DNA of 64,000 nucleotides from Pantoea sp. (GCF_028283705.1 NZ_JAPWKD010000034.1:62001-126000), one strand, 5' to 3'; counted from the first letter of the stretch, positions 26,528 to 36,281 are shown. Made by a program: numbers and translations. The notes: generated from the letters alone by a model not told the origin.

Positions 26528-27886
26528 TTAGGATGGCAGCGCCTGGCCGGTGCGGTCCTGCATTTTCCACAGCGCCAGCAAACCGAGGATCGCGCCACCC
26601 ATCAGGTAATACGCTGGGATCAGCGTGATGCCGGTTTTTTCAATCAGCCAGGTATTCACCAGTGGCGCGGTGCCGCCAAGCACGGAAACGGACAGGTTGT
26701 AGCTAATGGCAAAGCAGCTGTAGCGTACGGTGGTACCGAATAGCGAGGTTAGGGTGGCGGGGATGGTGCCTTCAAAAAACAGCATGCCGAGAATCAACAC
26801 CGCCATACCCATGACAATTGCGCTCAAACCGTGGCTTTGAATCGCCCAGAAAACGGGAACCGCAGAGAGGATGATGAGTACACAGCCGGTGATAAGCATG
26901 CGCTTTCTGCCAACCCGGTCCCCCAGCATGCCGAACAGCGGGATAAACAGGAGTAGCGCCAGGGTGGCAATCAGCGACAACCGGGCGCTGAACTCAGCGG
27001 ATTTCCCCATAAAACTCACCAGGTAGCTGGGGATATAACCCAGCACGATGTAGTAATTGATATTGAAGGTGGCGACTAAACCGGCGCAGCGCAGCAACTG
27101 CGGCCACTCTTTGAGGAATAATGTCCAGCGTGCCGGGGCATGGGCTTCTGCTCTGGCTTTACCTGCCTGCATTGCACGGAATACCGGGGTTTCATCGACG
27201 CGTAAGCGGATAAACAGCGCCACAATGCCCAGCAACCCGGCAATGACAAAAGGCACCCGCCAGCCCCAGGCGACCATGGTGGCGTCACCCAGCGCATTGC
27301 TGATCACATTGACGATAATACCGCCCACGAGGAAGCCGGAAATGTTGCCAAACTCCAGCCAACTGGTGAAAAAAGTACGGCGTTTATCCGGGCTATGCTC
27401 AGCGATAAAAATGCAGGATCCGCCATATTCACCGCCGGTTGAGAGGCCCTGCAACATGCGCATCAGTACCAGCAGAATCGGCGCAGCAATGCCGATACTG
27501 TGGTAGCCGGGGATCAGCGCGATGCAAAGCGTGGCGACCGACATCAGGCTGATGCTGGCAACCAGTGCGGTACGGCGGCCATATTTATCGCCAATCGGGC
27601 CAAACAGAAAACCCCCTAATGGACGAATAAGAAACCCGGCGGCAAACGCGGCATAAATAGCGATCAATTCGTTGTAGCTATTGGTGGTGGGGAAGAACAC
27701 TTTTGCCATTGTCATCGCCATGGAGGAGTAGATGGCGAAATCGAACCATTCCACCATATTCCCCAGCGTGACGCCGGTAACTGCACGGGTTAAATTGCCG
27801 TCCCGTGCCATCTGACGTGATGTTGGTCGCTCCTTTACATAGCGAACTGCTCCCTGAAGTGCTGGATTTATTGTTTGTTGTTTCAT
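26528..27886 (-). CDS. MFS transporter, metabolite:H+ symporter (MHS/ProP-like) family
   Basis: 452 residues with 12 predicted membrane helices. Family marks: GNMVEWFDFAIYSSMA at the first helix, the MFS loop GPIGDKYGRRTALV, and RMLQGLSTGGEYGGSCIFIAEHSP, typical of ProP, ShiA and citrate/alpha-ketoglutarate permeases. It is probably a proton-coupled importer of a small organic acid or zwitterion. It lies between the SDR and RidA genes on one strand and most likely imports the substrate of that operon, whose identity cannot be read from the sequence. Confidence 0.88.
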   Translation of the reverse strand: MKQQTINPALQGAVRYVKERPTSRQMARDGNLTRAVTGVTLGNMVEWFDFAIYSSMAMTMAKVFFPTTNSYNELIAIYAAFAAGFLIRPLGGFLFGPIGDKYGRRTALVASISLMSVATLCIALIPGYHSIGIAAPILLVLMRMLQGLSTGGEYGGSCIFIAEHSPDKRRTFFTSWLEFGNISGFLVGGIIVNVISNALGDATMVAWGWRVPFVIAGLLGIVALFIRLRVDETPVFRAMQAGKARAEAHAPARWTLFLKEWPQLLRCAGLVATFNINYYIVLGYIPSYLVSFMGKSAEFSARLSLIATLALLLFIPLFGMLGDRVGRKRMLITGCVLIILSAVPVFWAIQSHGLSAIVMGMAVLILGMLFFEGTIPATLTSLFGTTVRYSCFAISYNLSVSVLGGTAPLVNTWLIEKTGITLIPAYYLMGGAILGLLALWKMQDRTGQALPS

Positions 27887-27937
27887 TGTCTTACCCTGTC
27901 TGTTGGAATTGGAGTACGACGCCTGTGAATAAACTGC

Positions 27938-28636
27938 TTAACGCATATAACTGCCCCCGGAGATGACCAGGGTTTCGCCGGTGATATACCCCGGTTGTGA
28001 ACTGAAGGCCCACACCCAGTCGGCGATCTCTCCGACACTGGCCGCGCGCTGCATCGGCACGGCTTTCACACCTTCAAGGATCCGTCCGCTTTTCAGCGTG
28101 CCTTCGGTCTCGACCCAGCCGGGGGCGATGGCGTTTACCACGATCTTTTTCCCGACCAACTCAATCGCCAGCGATTTCACCAGCGACACCACGGCGGCTT
28201 TTGAAGCGCTATACAGCAACTGGCCGGGGGAGACGGCAAAGGCATCGACCGAAGCGAACATCAGCAACGCGCCGCCCTGGGCGCTGATAAATTCGCTGGC
28301 GACTTTCGCGGTATTGACGCTGCCCAGCACGTTGACGTCGAAAATCTGGCGATAGAGCGCATCGTTGCTGCTCTCCAGCGTGGAGACCGGGAAAATCCCC
28401 GCCGCGTTGATCAGCGCACTGACGCGACGGCCCTGTAACGCTCCGGCTACCGCTTCACGTAATGCGCTGTAGCAGGTGATATCGGCGACCACCGGCGTGA
28501 TACCGGGCTGTGTCGGCATTTCGCTACGGTCGATGGCGACCACCGCCCAGCCTTCGCGCTGAAACTTCGCCATCACGGCTTTGCCCATACCGGAGGCAGC
28601 ACCGGTGACCAGGGCGACAGGTTGTTGTGTGTTCAT
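27938..28636 (-). CDS. Short-chain dehydrogenase/reductase
   Basis: 232 residues from the ATG at 28636. Classical SDR layout: N-terminal cofactor motif VTGAASGMGKAV (TGxxxGxG), NAAG (INAAGIFPV), catalytic Ser (FASVDAF) and YSASK, and the C-terminal GETLVISGG. The acidic residue after beta-2 (AIDRSE) suggests NAD preference. It is 13 bp downstream of the flavin monooxygenase gene, so probably acts on its product or substrate. Substrate unknown. Confidence 0.85.
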   Translation of the reverse strand: MNTQQPVALVTGAASGMGKAVMAKFQREGWAVVAIDRSEMPTQPGITPVVADITCYSALREAVAGALQGRRVSALINAAGIFPVSTLESSNDALYRQIFDVNVLGSVNTAKVASEFISAQGGALLMFASVDAFAVSPGQLLYSASKAAVVSLVKSLAIELVGKKIVVNAIAPGWVETEGTLKSGRILEGVKAVPMQRAASVGEIADWVWAFSSQPGYITGETLVISGGSYMR

Positions 28637-28649
28637 GGTATTTCTCCAG

Positions 28650-29939
28650 TCAGGCGGTGAGGGGAGCGTTGCGCAGCAGGCTGCTATGCATGGTTTCCAG
28701 TAGGTCCAGCGTGCGCCAGGTTTCGTCGAGGTTGGCTTGCCACAGGCGGCGAACAATATCGATGCGTGCCTCATGCGGCTGTTGTGCCGCCAGCAGGCTG
28801 GCGATATTGGGCACGCCTTGCTCGCGCAGCTGAATCATGCGGGCGATAAGACGCGTTTGCTGGCAGTAGGTCGGCCACTGCGGGCCACGCGGCGCGGAAA
28901 GACCGACAAAATAAAGGTTCTCAAGCGTGGTTGGCAGGGTCATGGCGGCGGTGCGCAGCGGCACACCATCCTCCCAGTCGAGCAGGGTTTCATCGAGGAA
29001 CGGTAAACGAGTATGAAAACCGGTAGCCCAGAGAATGCTGTCGTACTCGGCGGCACTGCCATCGCTGAAATGCACCGTTTTGCCGTCGATATGTTCAATA
29101 GCCGGACGCACGCCGATACGGCCATGCTGGATCCAGTACATCAGTAGGGTGTTGACCACCGGTGGTTGTTTTTCCAAATCCCAGCTTTCCGGCTGCGGCA
29201 TTCCGGGATAATTTTCCCAGTTTCCGACAGAAATCATCGTCATTACCTGAGTAAAGGCGTTTTGTAATTCTGGCGGCAGTTGGTTAAGGAAAGGGATCTC
29301 GGCACGTGGCACGCCGAGCAGCGCTTTTGGCTGGAACACCTGACCCCGGCGAATCACGATATCGGTCGTCAGGCGATGCTGTGCGGCGTCAACCGCCAGG
29401 TCGCAGCCGGAGTTACCACAGCCCACCACCAGCACCTTACCCTGAAGTTGATCGGTGTTGCGATACTGGCCGGAATGCAGTGAGATGCCGCTGAAGTGGT
29501 TCGCTTCCGCAGGAAAAGCGCAGTCCCACAGATGCCCATTGGCGACCAGCACGCCCTGGTAGTGACGTGTCTGCCCATTTACGGTAACCTGCCAGCCCTC
29601 GCCGCCCGCAGTGCCCAGCGGCACAATGCGTTCAACTGTGCTGTTAAAATGAATTTTCTCTCTCAGGTCAAAGTGCCCGGCGTAGCTGTCGATGTACTGC
29701 CGGACCTGATCGCGGCTGGGGTAGACCGGCCATGTCTCTGGCATTGGGAAGCCATCAAAACCGGAACTTTTCTTCGGGGTAATCAGATGCAGGGCATCAT
29801 AGTCATGGTGCCAGTGGCCGCCGACCTGGCCGCTTTTTTCGAAGCAATCGGCATGGATGCCCAGTTCTTGCAAAGTGCGTAACGCTGCCAGGCCAGCAGC
29901 GCCTGCACCAATCACACAATAGCGCGCCTGTGATGTCAT
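28650..29939 (-). CDS. Flavin-containing monooxygenase-like NAD(P)/FAD oxidoreductase
   Basis: 429 residues from the ATG at 29939. FAD-binding motif VIGAGAAGLAALRTL at the N-terminus, an FMO-type motif FSGISLHSGQYR (about 165), a second Rossmann motif VVGCGNSGCDLA for NADPH, and ATGFHTRLPFLD near 320. These place it in the class B monooxygenases (FMO/BVMO/N-hydroxylase group). Such enzymes oxygenate N, S or ketone substrates. First gene of the operon after the LysR gene on the same strand. The substrate is not identifiable. Confidence 0.85.
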   Translation of the reverse strand: MTSQARYCVIGAGAAGLAALRTLQELGIHADCFEKSGQVGGHWHHDYDALHLITPKKSSGFDGFPMPETWPVYPSRDQVRQYIDSYAGHFDLREKIHFNSTVERIVPLGTAGGEGWQVTVNGQTRHYQGVLVANGHLWDCAFPAEANHFSGISLHSGQYRNTDQLQGKVLVVGCGNSGCDLAVDAAQHRLTTDIVIRRGQVFQPKALLGVPRAEIPFLNQLPPELQNAFTQVMTMISVGNWENYPGMPQPESWDLEKQPPVVNTLLMYWIQHGRIGVRPAIEHIDGKTVHFSDGSAAEYDSILWATGFHTRLPFLDETLLDWEDGVPLRTAAMTLPTTLENLYFVGLSAPRGPQWPTYCQQTRLIARMIQLREQGVPNIASLLAAQQPHEARIDIVRRLWQANLDETWRTLDLLETMHSSLLRNAPLTA

Positions 29940-30070
29940 ACGTCTCTCCTGCAAAGTTATTGCAACATTGGGGTAACGTGATTGACATAGTTTTAAACGG
30001 CTATTTGCGCGGGATGAATAGGGTTATGATTTTGGTTCATATAGGTTTGCCCTATACCCACCGTTTTCCA

Positions 30071-30994
30071 TCAGCATTCGATATGGCTGTAAGCCATCTG
30101 CACCTCCTGCAAATAACGTCGCATTAGCTGCATCATTTCGCGAGTGGCGGATGAGATCGCGGTATCCGCGCGGTGGATAAAGGCGAACACTTCAAAAGCC
30201 GGAGGTTCGATCGGCACCCACTTGAGTTTGTCACCATAACCAAGATGGTGGAGGATCGGACGGGTAGCGATAAGATCTCCCAATCCCCGCGCTGCCAGTT
30301 CCAGTGCGGTTTCCTGGTGTTCTACTTCAATAATTGGCTCCAGCCGGGCGCCAATCTCCTGCGCCCGTTGGTTAAGCAGACGGCGAATCGGATCGCTGTT
30401 ATGCCAGGTCGCTTCACTCAGTATGAGAGGGGCGTTTAGCAATGCCTGCATATCTTTACTGCCTGCCAGTCGTGCATCGCTGGCTGAGATATAACCAATT
30501 TGCGTTGACCACACGGGTTCACTGATCACCAGATTTTTGTTGTTTACTGGCAGCATCACCAGGCCCGCTTCAATTTCGCCATCAATCACTGAACGAGCCA
30601 CTTCTGAGGAATTGGTGCCGATCAACCGCATCCGTACCCCCGGATAGCGTGTGCGGAACTCACAAATCAGGTCGGCGAGAAAATATTGATAGGCGGAGCT
30701 AAAAGTGCCGAACGAGGCGAGACCATCCTTAAGCTGGCGCACCGATTGCACCGCTTCATAACCGCGTTGTGCCGCTTGAGTGGTCGCGCGAGCATGCGGT
30801 TCGAGCCGCGATCCGGCCTCAGTCAGAATCAGACGACGATTGGTACGAATAAACAGATGGGTGCCCATCTCGCTTTCCAGTCGTAAGATCTGGTCTGACA
30901 GTGACGGTTGAGAGATATGTAGTGCCTCAGCCGCTTTCGAGATGGTGCCAAAATCAATGGCGGCAAGAAAATAGTTCAGCTGCTGGAGTGTCAT
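30071..30994 (-). CDS. LysR-family regulator of the FMO-SDR-MHS-RidA cluster
   Basis: 307 residues. The N-terminal HTH contains GTISKAAEALHISQPSLSDQI, then FIRTNRRLILTEAG, and a type-2 periplasmic-binding effector domain (about 92-295). It is on the same strand as, and 131 bp upstream of, the monooxygenase gene. LysR proteins commonly regulate adjacent catabolic genes, so it is the likely activator, but there is no divergent arrangement here to prove it. Confidence 0.87.
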   Translation of the reverse strand: MTLQQLNYFLAAIDFGTISKAAEALHISQPSLSDQILRLESEMGTHLFIRTNRRLILTEAGSRLEPHARATTQAAQRGYEAVQSVRQLKDGLASFGTFSSAYQYFLADLICEFRTRYPGVRMRLIGTNSSEVARSVIDGEIEAGLVMLPVNNKNLVISEPVWSTQIGYISASDARLAGSKDMQALLNAPLILSEATWHNSDPIRRLLNQRAQEIGARLEPIIEVEHQETALELAARGLGDLIATRPILHHLGYGDKLKWVPIEPPAFEVFAFIHRADTAISSATREMMQLMRRYLQEVQMAYSHIEC

Positions 30995-31066
30995 AGCACC
31001 AACCCATTAAGTGAGGGAAATCAGACGCCTCTGAGCATATGTGCTACGACGGGAAAAGCAAAGGTA

Positions 31067-31567
31067 TCAGGCGGCGTTACCACGCAGCGCCTGCTCGGTC
31101 ATCCACAGCCGGGCATCGAACTCCAGCTGATGATAATCCGGCTCCATATGACAGCAGAGTTGATAGAAGGCTTTGCTGTGATCCTTCTCTTTCAGATGCG
31201 CCAGTTCGTGCACCACGATCATGCGCAGAAAGGCTTCCGGCGCGAGACGGAAAAAGGTGGAGATGCGGATTTCGGCTTTGGATTTCAGGTTGCCACCCTG
31301 CACACGAGAGATGGCGGTGTGCAGGCCAAGGGCGTGCTTCATCACCTTGATTTTATTATCCCAAATCACTTTGCTCACCGGCGGCGCGCTGCGCATGTAG
31401 CGATTTTTCAGTCCCTGGGTGTAATCGTACAGTGCTTTATCGCTCACCAGATCGTGCATATCGGGATAGCGCTGTTGTAAAAAAGCGCCGAGACGTTGCT
31501 GCTCAATCAGCGTCTGTACCTGGCTGAGGATATGTTCAGGGTAGCCCTGCAGATAGATTAATGACAT
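31067..31567 (-). CDS. ygjP: M48-like metallohydrolase YgjP
   Basis: 166 residues with the zinc motif VVHELAHLKEKDHSKAF (HExxH plus a third ligand) near residue 120 and the family block WDNKIKVMKHALGLHTAISR. It matches E. coli YgjP (DUF45), for which a UTP pyrophosphatase activity has been reported despite the protease-like motif. Divergent from rlmG with an 81-bp gap, the same neighbour as in E. coli. Confidence 0.9.
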   Translation of the reverse strand: MSLIYLQGYPEHILSQVQTLIEQQRLGAFLQQRYPDMHDLVSDKALYDYTQGLKNRYMRSAPPVSKVIWDNKIKVMKHALGLHTAISRVQGGNLKSKAEIRISTFFRLAPEAFLRMIVVHELAHLKEKDHSKAFYQLCCHMEPDYHQLEFDARLWMTEQALRGNAA

Positions 31568-31648
31568 TGGGATTCCCGGCGAAAGACAGTATACTGCGCC
31601 CCCTTTTTAGGGCGAAAATCGCGCAAAGTGTACCACGCCGGAGATTCC

Positions 31649-32767
31649 ATGAGCCAACTTGAACTGACCGATCGCACCCTGACGCTGCACCGCTTTCCGC
31701 CGATGCGCGAAGAAAGCCCTTTGCAGGCGTGGGATGCGGCAGATGAATATCTGTTGCAGCAGGCGCTGCCGGACGGCCCGGTACTGTTATTTAATGACAG
31801 CTTCGGTGCGCTGACCTGCGGACTGCATAATCGTCAGGTCTGGCATGTCAGCGATTCATGGCTCAGTCAGCAAGCGGCACGGCAAAACCTGCGCCTCAAT
31901 GATATGGATGAAGATCAGGTGCAGTTTCTCGACAGCCTGGCGGCGCTGCCTGCCGCCCCGGCGGTGGTGATGATCAAAATCCCTAAAACCCTGGCATTGC
32001 TGGAGCATCAGCTGCGTGCGCTGCGTGATGTGGTGACGCCTGAGACGCTGATTCTGGCCGGGGCGAAAGCCAAAGATATCCATAGCTCCACCCTGCAACT
32101 GTTTGAGCGCATTCTTGGTGAAAGCAAAACCTCGCTGGCATGGAAAAAGGCGCGTCTGGTCTATAGCCATTACACCGCGCCAAAGCTGGCTGCACAGTCA
32201 CCAACCACCGTCTGGCCGCTGGATGACACTGACTATCAAATCCATAACCACGCCAACGTGTTTTCCCGTAGCTCGCTGGATATTGGCGCACGCTTTTTTA
32301 TGCAGCATCTGCCACATGATGTGGAGGGGGAGATCCTCGACCTCGGCTGCGGTAATGGGGTGATTGGCCTGATGGCGCTGGAGCAGAATCCACAGGCTGA
32401 AGTGCTGTTCTTTGATGAGTCTTACATGGCAGTGGCGTCGAGCCGTCTTAACGTCGAAGTGAACCGCCCGCAGGATTTAGCGCGCTGCCAGTTCCGCGTG
32501 AACAACGCGCTGAGCGGATTCCCCTCCGATCGTCTGCACGCGGTGTTGTGTAATCCGCCGTTCCACCAGCAGCATGCCGTAACCGATCACCTGGCCTGGC
32601 AAATGCTGCGTGATGCCAAACGTTGTCTGCAATATGGCGGCGAGTTGCGCATCGTGGGCAACCGCCACCTCGATTATCATCACAAGATGAAAAAGCTGTT
32701 CGGCAACTGCACGCTAGTGGCGTCAACCGCCAAGTTTGTGGTGTTGCGTTCCGTCAAACTGCGTTGA
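31649..32767 (+). CDS. rlmG: 23S rRNA m2G1835 methyltransferase RlmG
   Basis: 372 residues from the ATG at 31649 (MSQLELTDRTLTLHRFP); the seven upstream codons are not conserved. Like RsmC it has two methyltransferase-like domains, the N-terminal one degenerate (about 1-185) and the C-terminal one active: SAM motif ILDLGCGNGVIGLMA and catalytic NPPFHQQHAVTD. It methylates N2 of G1835 in helix 68 of 23S rRNA. Its stop abuts that of fadH (converging, no spacer). Confidence 0.94.
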   Translation: MSQLELTDRTLTLHRFPPMREESPLQAWDAADEYLLQQALPDGPVLLFNDSFGALTCGLHNRQVWHVSDSWLSQQAARQNLRLNDMDEDQVQFLDSLAALPAAPAVVMIKIPKTLALLEHQLRALRDVVTPETLILAGAKAKDIHSSTLQLFERILGESKTSLAWKKARLVYSHYTAPKLAAQSPTTVWPLDDTDYQIHNHANVFSRSSLDIGARFFMQHLPHDVEGEILDLGCGNGVIGLMALEQNPQAEVLFFDESYMAVASSRLNVEVNRPQDLARCQFRVNNALSGFPSDRLHAVLCNPPFHQQHAVTDHLAWQMLRDAKRCLQYGGELRIVGNRHLDYHHKMKKLFGNCTLVASTAKFVVLRSVKLR

Positions 32768-34771
32768 TTACAGGCTGAGCGCCAGCTCAGTCGCTTGTGC
32801 AATGGCGCGGCGGGCATCCAGCTCCTGTGCCACGTCCGCACCGCCAATCAGCCGGACCGGTTTACCGCGCGCCCTGAGTTGATCGGCCAGTTCGCGCAGA
32901 GGTTCCTGACCGGCGCAGATCACCACGTTATCCACTGCCAGTGTGATGTCCTCACCCAGATGGCGCAGGTGCAGCCCCTCATCATCAATCTTCAGGTACT
33001 CCACATCCCCCCACATTTTCACGCCGTGCGCTTGCAGGCTGGCGCGATGGATCCAGCCGGTGGTTTTTGCCAGCCCGGCACCGGGTTTGCCGGATTTGCG
33101 TTGCAACAGCCAGATCTGGCGATCGGCAGGCACTGGCGCAGCAGGTATTAAGCCTCCCCGCGCCTGCAACGAATGATCAATGCCCCAGCTTTGATAGAAA
33201 TCTTCCTGATGTGTGGCCTGATGCAGCAGAAATTCTGCGGTATCGAAACCAATGCCGCCCGCGCCAATAATCGCTACGCGTTGCCCCACCGGCTTTTTAT
33301 CGCGCAGCACGTCGAGATAGCTTAAAACGCTGGGATGATCGATGCCGGGTAGCGTGAGCTGGCGTGGGGCAATGCCGGTGGCGACGATCACTTCATCGGC
33401 GTCATCCAGTTGCGCAGCCGTGACGCGGCATTGGGTATGGAGGGCCACACCAGCGGCCGCAAGCTGATGGCGGAAGTAGCGCAGCGTTTCGCTGAATTCC
33501 TCTTTGCCGGGAATTTGCCGGGCAATGTTGAATTGCCCTCCGATCTGCGCCCCGGCTTCATACAGCGTGACCTGATGGCCGCGCTGCGCCGCCTGTAACG
33601 CAAACGCCATTCCCGCCGGGCCTGCGCCAACCACCGCCAGCCGTTTTGGTGTTGCGGCAGCGGTCACGGGCATCAGCGTTTCATGGCAGGCGCGGGGATT
33701 GACCAGGCAGGACGTCACCTTGCCGACAAAAATCTGATCGAGACAAGCCTGATTACAGGCGATACAGGTGTTAATGGCATCGGCATTACCGGCCTGGGCT
33801 TTGCTGACAAATGCGGCATCAGCGAGGAAAGGGCGCGCCATCGACACCATATCGGCGATGCCGTCACGCACTATTTCGTCGGCCACCGCCGGGTGATTGA
33901 TGCGGTTGGTGGCAATCACCGGTACGGAAACATGGTCACGCAGGTGCTTCGTTACCCAGGCAAATCCGGCGCGTGGCACGCAGGTGGCGATGGTGGGAAT
34001 TCGCGCTTCATGCCAGCCGATGCCGCTGTTAAACAAGGTGACGCCGCACTGCTCCAGCCCTGACGCCAGTTGTAGCGTTTCGGCCAGCGTGCTGCCGTTA
34101 TGCACCAGATCCAGCATGGAAATACGGAAGATAATGATGAAGTCGTTGCCCACCGCAGCGCGCACTGCCCGCGTGACCGCCAGCGCAAAACGCTGACGTC
34201 GCGCGATATCGCCGCCCCAGTCATCCCCGCGCTGGTTGGTGTGCGCCACCAGAAATTGGTTAATCAGATAACCTTCCGAACCCATGATCTCCACGCCATC
34301 ATAGCCCGCCTGCTGCGCCAGCCGGGCACAATGGGCGAAGTCGGCAATGGTTTGCAGGATATCCGCTTCGCTCAGCGCATGCGGCATAAAGGGATTGATC
34401 GGTGCCTGTAACGGCGAAGGGGCCACCAGATTGCGTTGATAGCTGTAGCGCCCCGCGTGCAGTATTTGCAGGGCAATTTTCCCCCCCGCAGCATGGACCG
34501 CATCGGTGATGTTACGGTGCCAGCCGCACTGACTTTCCTGATGGAGAATCGCGCCACCCTGTGCCACCACGCCTTGTGGATTGGGGGCGATGCCACCGGT
34601 GACAATCAGCGCCACGCCTTCACGCGCCCGTTCGGCATAAAAGGCGGCCAGCCGTTCAGCGCCATCGCGATGTTCTTCCAGACCGGTGTGCATGGAACCC
34701 ATCAGAAAACGGTTTTTAAGTTGGGTAAAACCCAGATCCAGTGGGGCGAACAGCGCAGGGTACTCAGTCAT
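32768..34771 (-). CDS. fadH: 2,4-dienoyl-CoA reductase FadH
   Basis: 667 residues from the ATG at 34771; a GTG two codons earlier is the alternative. The N-terminal old-yellow-enzyme TIM barrel (about 1-370) binds FMN, a [4Fe-4S] cluster is indicated by CIACNQACLDQIF and SCLVNPRAC, and two Rossmann domains (about 375-667) bind FAD (VVGAGPAGMAFALQAA) and NADPH (IIGAGGIGFDTAEFL). It reduces 2,4-dienoyl-CoA during beta-oxidation of unsaturated fatty acids. Compared with E. coli a short loop near 515 differs. Single-gene unit. Confidence 0.95.
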   Translation of the reverse strand: MTEYPALFAPLDLGFTQLKNRFLMGSMHTGLEEHRDGAERLAAFYAERAREGVALIVTGGIAPNPQGVVAQGGAILHQESQCGWHRNITDAVHAAGGKIALQILHAGRYSYQRNLVAPSPLQAPINPFMPHALSEADILQTIADFAHCARLAQQAGYDGVEIMGSEGYLINQFLVAHTNQRGDDWGGDIARRQRFALAVTRAVRAAVGNDFIIIFRISMLDLVHNGSTLAETLQLASGLEQCGVTLFNSGIGWHEARIPTIATCVPRAGFAWVTKHLRDHVSVPVIATNRINHPAVADEIVRDGIADMVSMARPFLADAAFVSKAQAGNADAINTCIACNQACLDQIFVGKVTSCLVNPRACHETLMPVTAAATPKRLAVVGAGPAGMAFALQAAQRGHQVTLYEAGAQIGGQFNIARQIPGKEEFSETLRYFRHQLAAAGVALHTQCRVTAAQLDDADEVIVATGIAPRQLTLPGIDHPSVLSYLDVLRDKKPVGQRVAIIGAGGIGFDTAEFLLHQATHQEDFYQSWGIDHSLQARGGLIPAAPVPADRQIWLLQRKSGKPGAGLAKTTGWIHRASLQAHGVKMWGDVEYLKIDDEGLHLRHLGEDITLAVDNVVICAGQEPLRELADQLRARGKPVRLIGGADVAQELDARRAIAQATELALSL

Positions 34772-35125
34772 AATCACTCACTAATAAAGTGGTCGGATGA
34801 GTTGACTTTAATGAGTATTTATCAGGAAGGAAGTGGGACGTATTCAGCCTGTGAGTCACATCAAAAAAAGCAGGGTGGTAAGTACGGGCGCAAGAATCGG
34901 ACATCTTTTACCCAGGCACGGGAAAGAACTTACTCACCCTGAAATGGCATTAAGGTCATGGCTAACGACTTAGCTCTTTAGTTATTAATTACTGAGACTC
35001 AATCCAGCTATCCCCATTGAGGATGGGCGTATCTTCACAGGTTCGGGATGGGAGGTAACCAGGACCGGTCTGGCGATAACCAGGAAATTTCTCTCACTGA
35101 GTTTCGGGTAGGACGATCGTGTATC

Positions 35126-35156
35126 ACGTTATGCGTAACAGCTTTTTCGTAACATG
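35126..35156 (+). promoter_or_regulatory. Candidate IdnR/GntR operators
   Basis: ACGTTATGCGTAACAG is a dyad (GTTA-TGCG-TAAC) close to the GntR/IdnR operator type ATGTTA-N4-TAACAT, and CGTAACATG 7 bp downstream is a further half-site. Position just ahead of the CRP site and idnD suits regulation by the IdnR encoded at the end of the operon. Confidence 0.55.
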
Positions 35157-35162
35157 TTTTTG

Positions 35163-35178
35163 AGTGATCTTCGTCACA
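35163..35178 (+). promoter_or_regulatory. CRP site of the idn operon
   Basis: AGTGATCTTCGTCACA matches TGTGA-N6-TCACA with one mismatch, 62 bp before the idnD start codon. Dependence of idonate genes on CRP is established in E. coli. Confidence 0.7.
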
Positions 35179-35239
35179 GTTTTAACCCCGCTAACCCGGT
35201 TTTATGGCCCCCATTGCAACACCACTGAATGGGGAAGTT

Positions 35240-36271
35240 ATGAATATCGAAACGCAATCCTGCGTGATCACCGGAAAACAACAAGTCAGCGTGGCACAGC
35301 AGCAGGTGGAGTGGAACGGCAAAGGGACGCTGGTGCGCATTACGCGCGGCGGCATTTGCGGTTCGGATCTGCATTATTATCAGGAAGGCAAAGTCGGCAG
35401 CTTTGAAGTCAAAATGCCAATGATTCTCGGCCATGAAGTGATTGGCTATGTGGTTGAAAGCGACGACCCGCGACTGAAGCCCGATCAGAAAGTGGCGGTT
35501 AACCCTTCTAAGCCCTGCGGAGAGTGCAAATATTGCCAGCGCGAGCAGGAGAACCAATGCGTCTCCATGCGTTTCTTCGGCAGCGCCATGTATGTACCGC
35601 ACGTTGACGGCGGTTTCACCCAGTACAAAGTGGTGGATAGCGCGCAGTGCGTCCCCTTTCCCCAGGATGCTGATGAAAGTGTGATGGTATTTGCCGAGCC
35701 GCTGGCGGTGTGCATTCACGCCACCCATCAGGCTGGCGATCTCACCGGCAAGCATGTATTTATCTCCGGGGTTGGCCCGATCGGTTGCCTGATTGCCGCC
35801 GCGGCTAAAGCACGCGGTGCGGCGTCGGTGGTGTGCAGCGATATCAGCGAGCGTTCGCTGGCAATGGCACAGCAGATGGGGGCAACTGACGTGATTCATG
35901 CCGCCACTGGCGACTTCACGCCGTATCTGGCTGATAAGGGCTATTTTGACGTGGCGTTTGAAGCTTCCGGGCATCCGTCATCGCTGCAACGTTGCCTGGA
36001 TGTGGTCTGCGCCAAAGGCACGCTGGTGCAGGTGGGCATGGGCGGTGCCATCCCTTCGTTCCCGATTATGCAGTTGATTGCCAAAGAGATTAACCTGGTC
36101 GGTTCCTTCCGTTTTACCCACGAATTCAACACTGCCGTCGAGTGGCTGGCTCAGGGCATTGTCAACCCATTGCCGTTGTTCAGCGGTGAGTATGGCTGGC
36201 AGGACATTGATGCTGCGCTGCAGTTTGCGGGTGACAAAACCCGTGCCGCAAAAGTCCAGTTAACATTTTAA
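35240..36271 (+). CDS. idnD: L-idonate 5-dehydrogenase IdnD
   Basis: 343 residues, exactly E. coli length, from the ATG at 35240 behind GGGGAAG. Zinc alcohol-dehydrogenase family: catalytic-zinc region GGICGSDLHYYQ and LGHEVIGY, structural-zinc cysteines CGECKYCQREQENQC, and NAD-binding ISGVGPIGCLIAAAA. It oxidises L-idonate to 5-ketogluconate. First gene of idnD-idnO-transporter-idnR; CRP and IdnR sites lie upstream. Confidence 0.94.
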   Translation: MNIETQSCVITGKQQVSVAQQQVEWNGKGTLVRITRGGICGSDLHYYQEGKVGSFEVKMPMILGHEVIGYVVESDDPRLKPDQKVAVNPSKPCGECKYCQREQENQCVSMRFFGSAMYVPHVDGGFTQYKVVDSAQCVPFPQDADESVMVFAEPLAVCIHATHQAGDLTGKHVFISGVGPIGCLIAAAAKARGAASVVCSDISERSLAMAQQMGATDVIHAATGDFTPYLADKGYFDVAFEASGHPSSLQRCLDVVCAKGTLVQVGMGGAIPSFPIMQLIAKEINLVGSFRFTHEFNTAVEWLAQGIVNPLPLFSGEYGWQDIDAALQFAGDKTRAAKVQLTF

Positions 36272-36281
36272 GGAGATGGTT

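Larger units (their letters stand above)
34772..35239. promoter_or_regulatory. fadH-idnD intergenic region
   Basis: 468 bp between divergent genes. The first half has no recognisable element except a duplicated decamer around 35055-35085 (GGTAACCAGG and GATAACCAGG). The last 115 bp carry the idn operator and CRP site listed below. Confidence 0.5.

Noticed and set aside
34985..35090. Region with rRNA-like G-rich words near fadH
   Set aside because: I compared it mentally with 5S and tRNA sequences and found no match; no foldable tRNA or rRNA structure is evident.
35204..35239. Upstream ATG extension of idnD
   Set aside because: The extra 12 residues are not in the family and the ATG at 35240 has a good ribosome site and gives the exact E. 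coli length.
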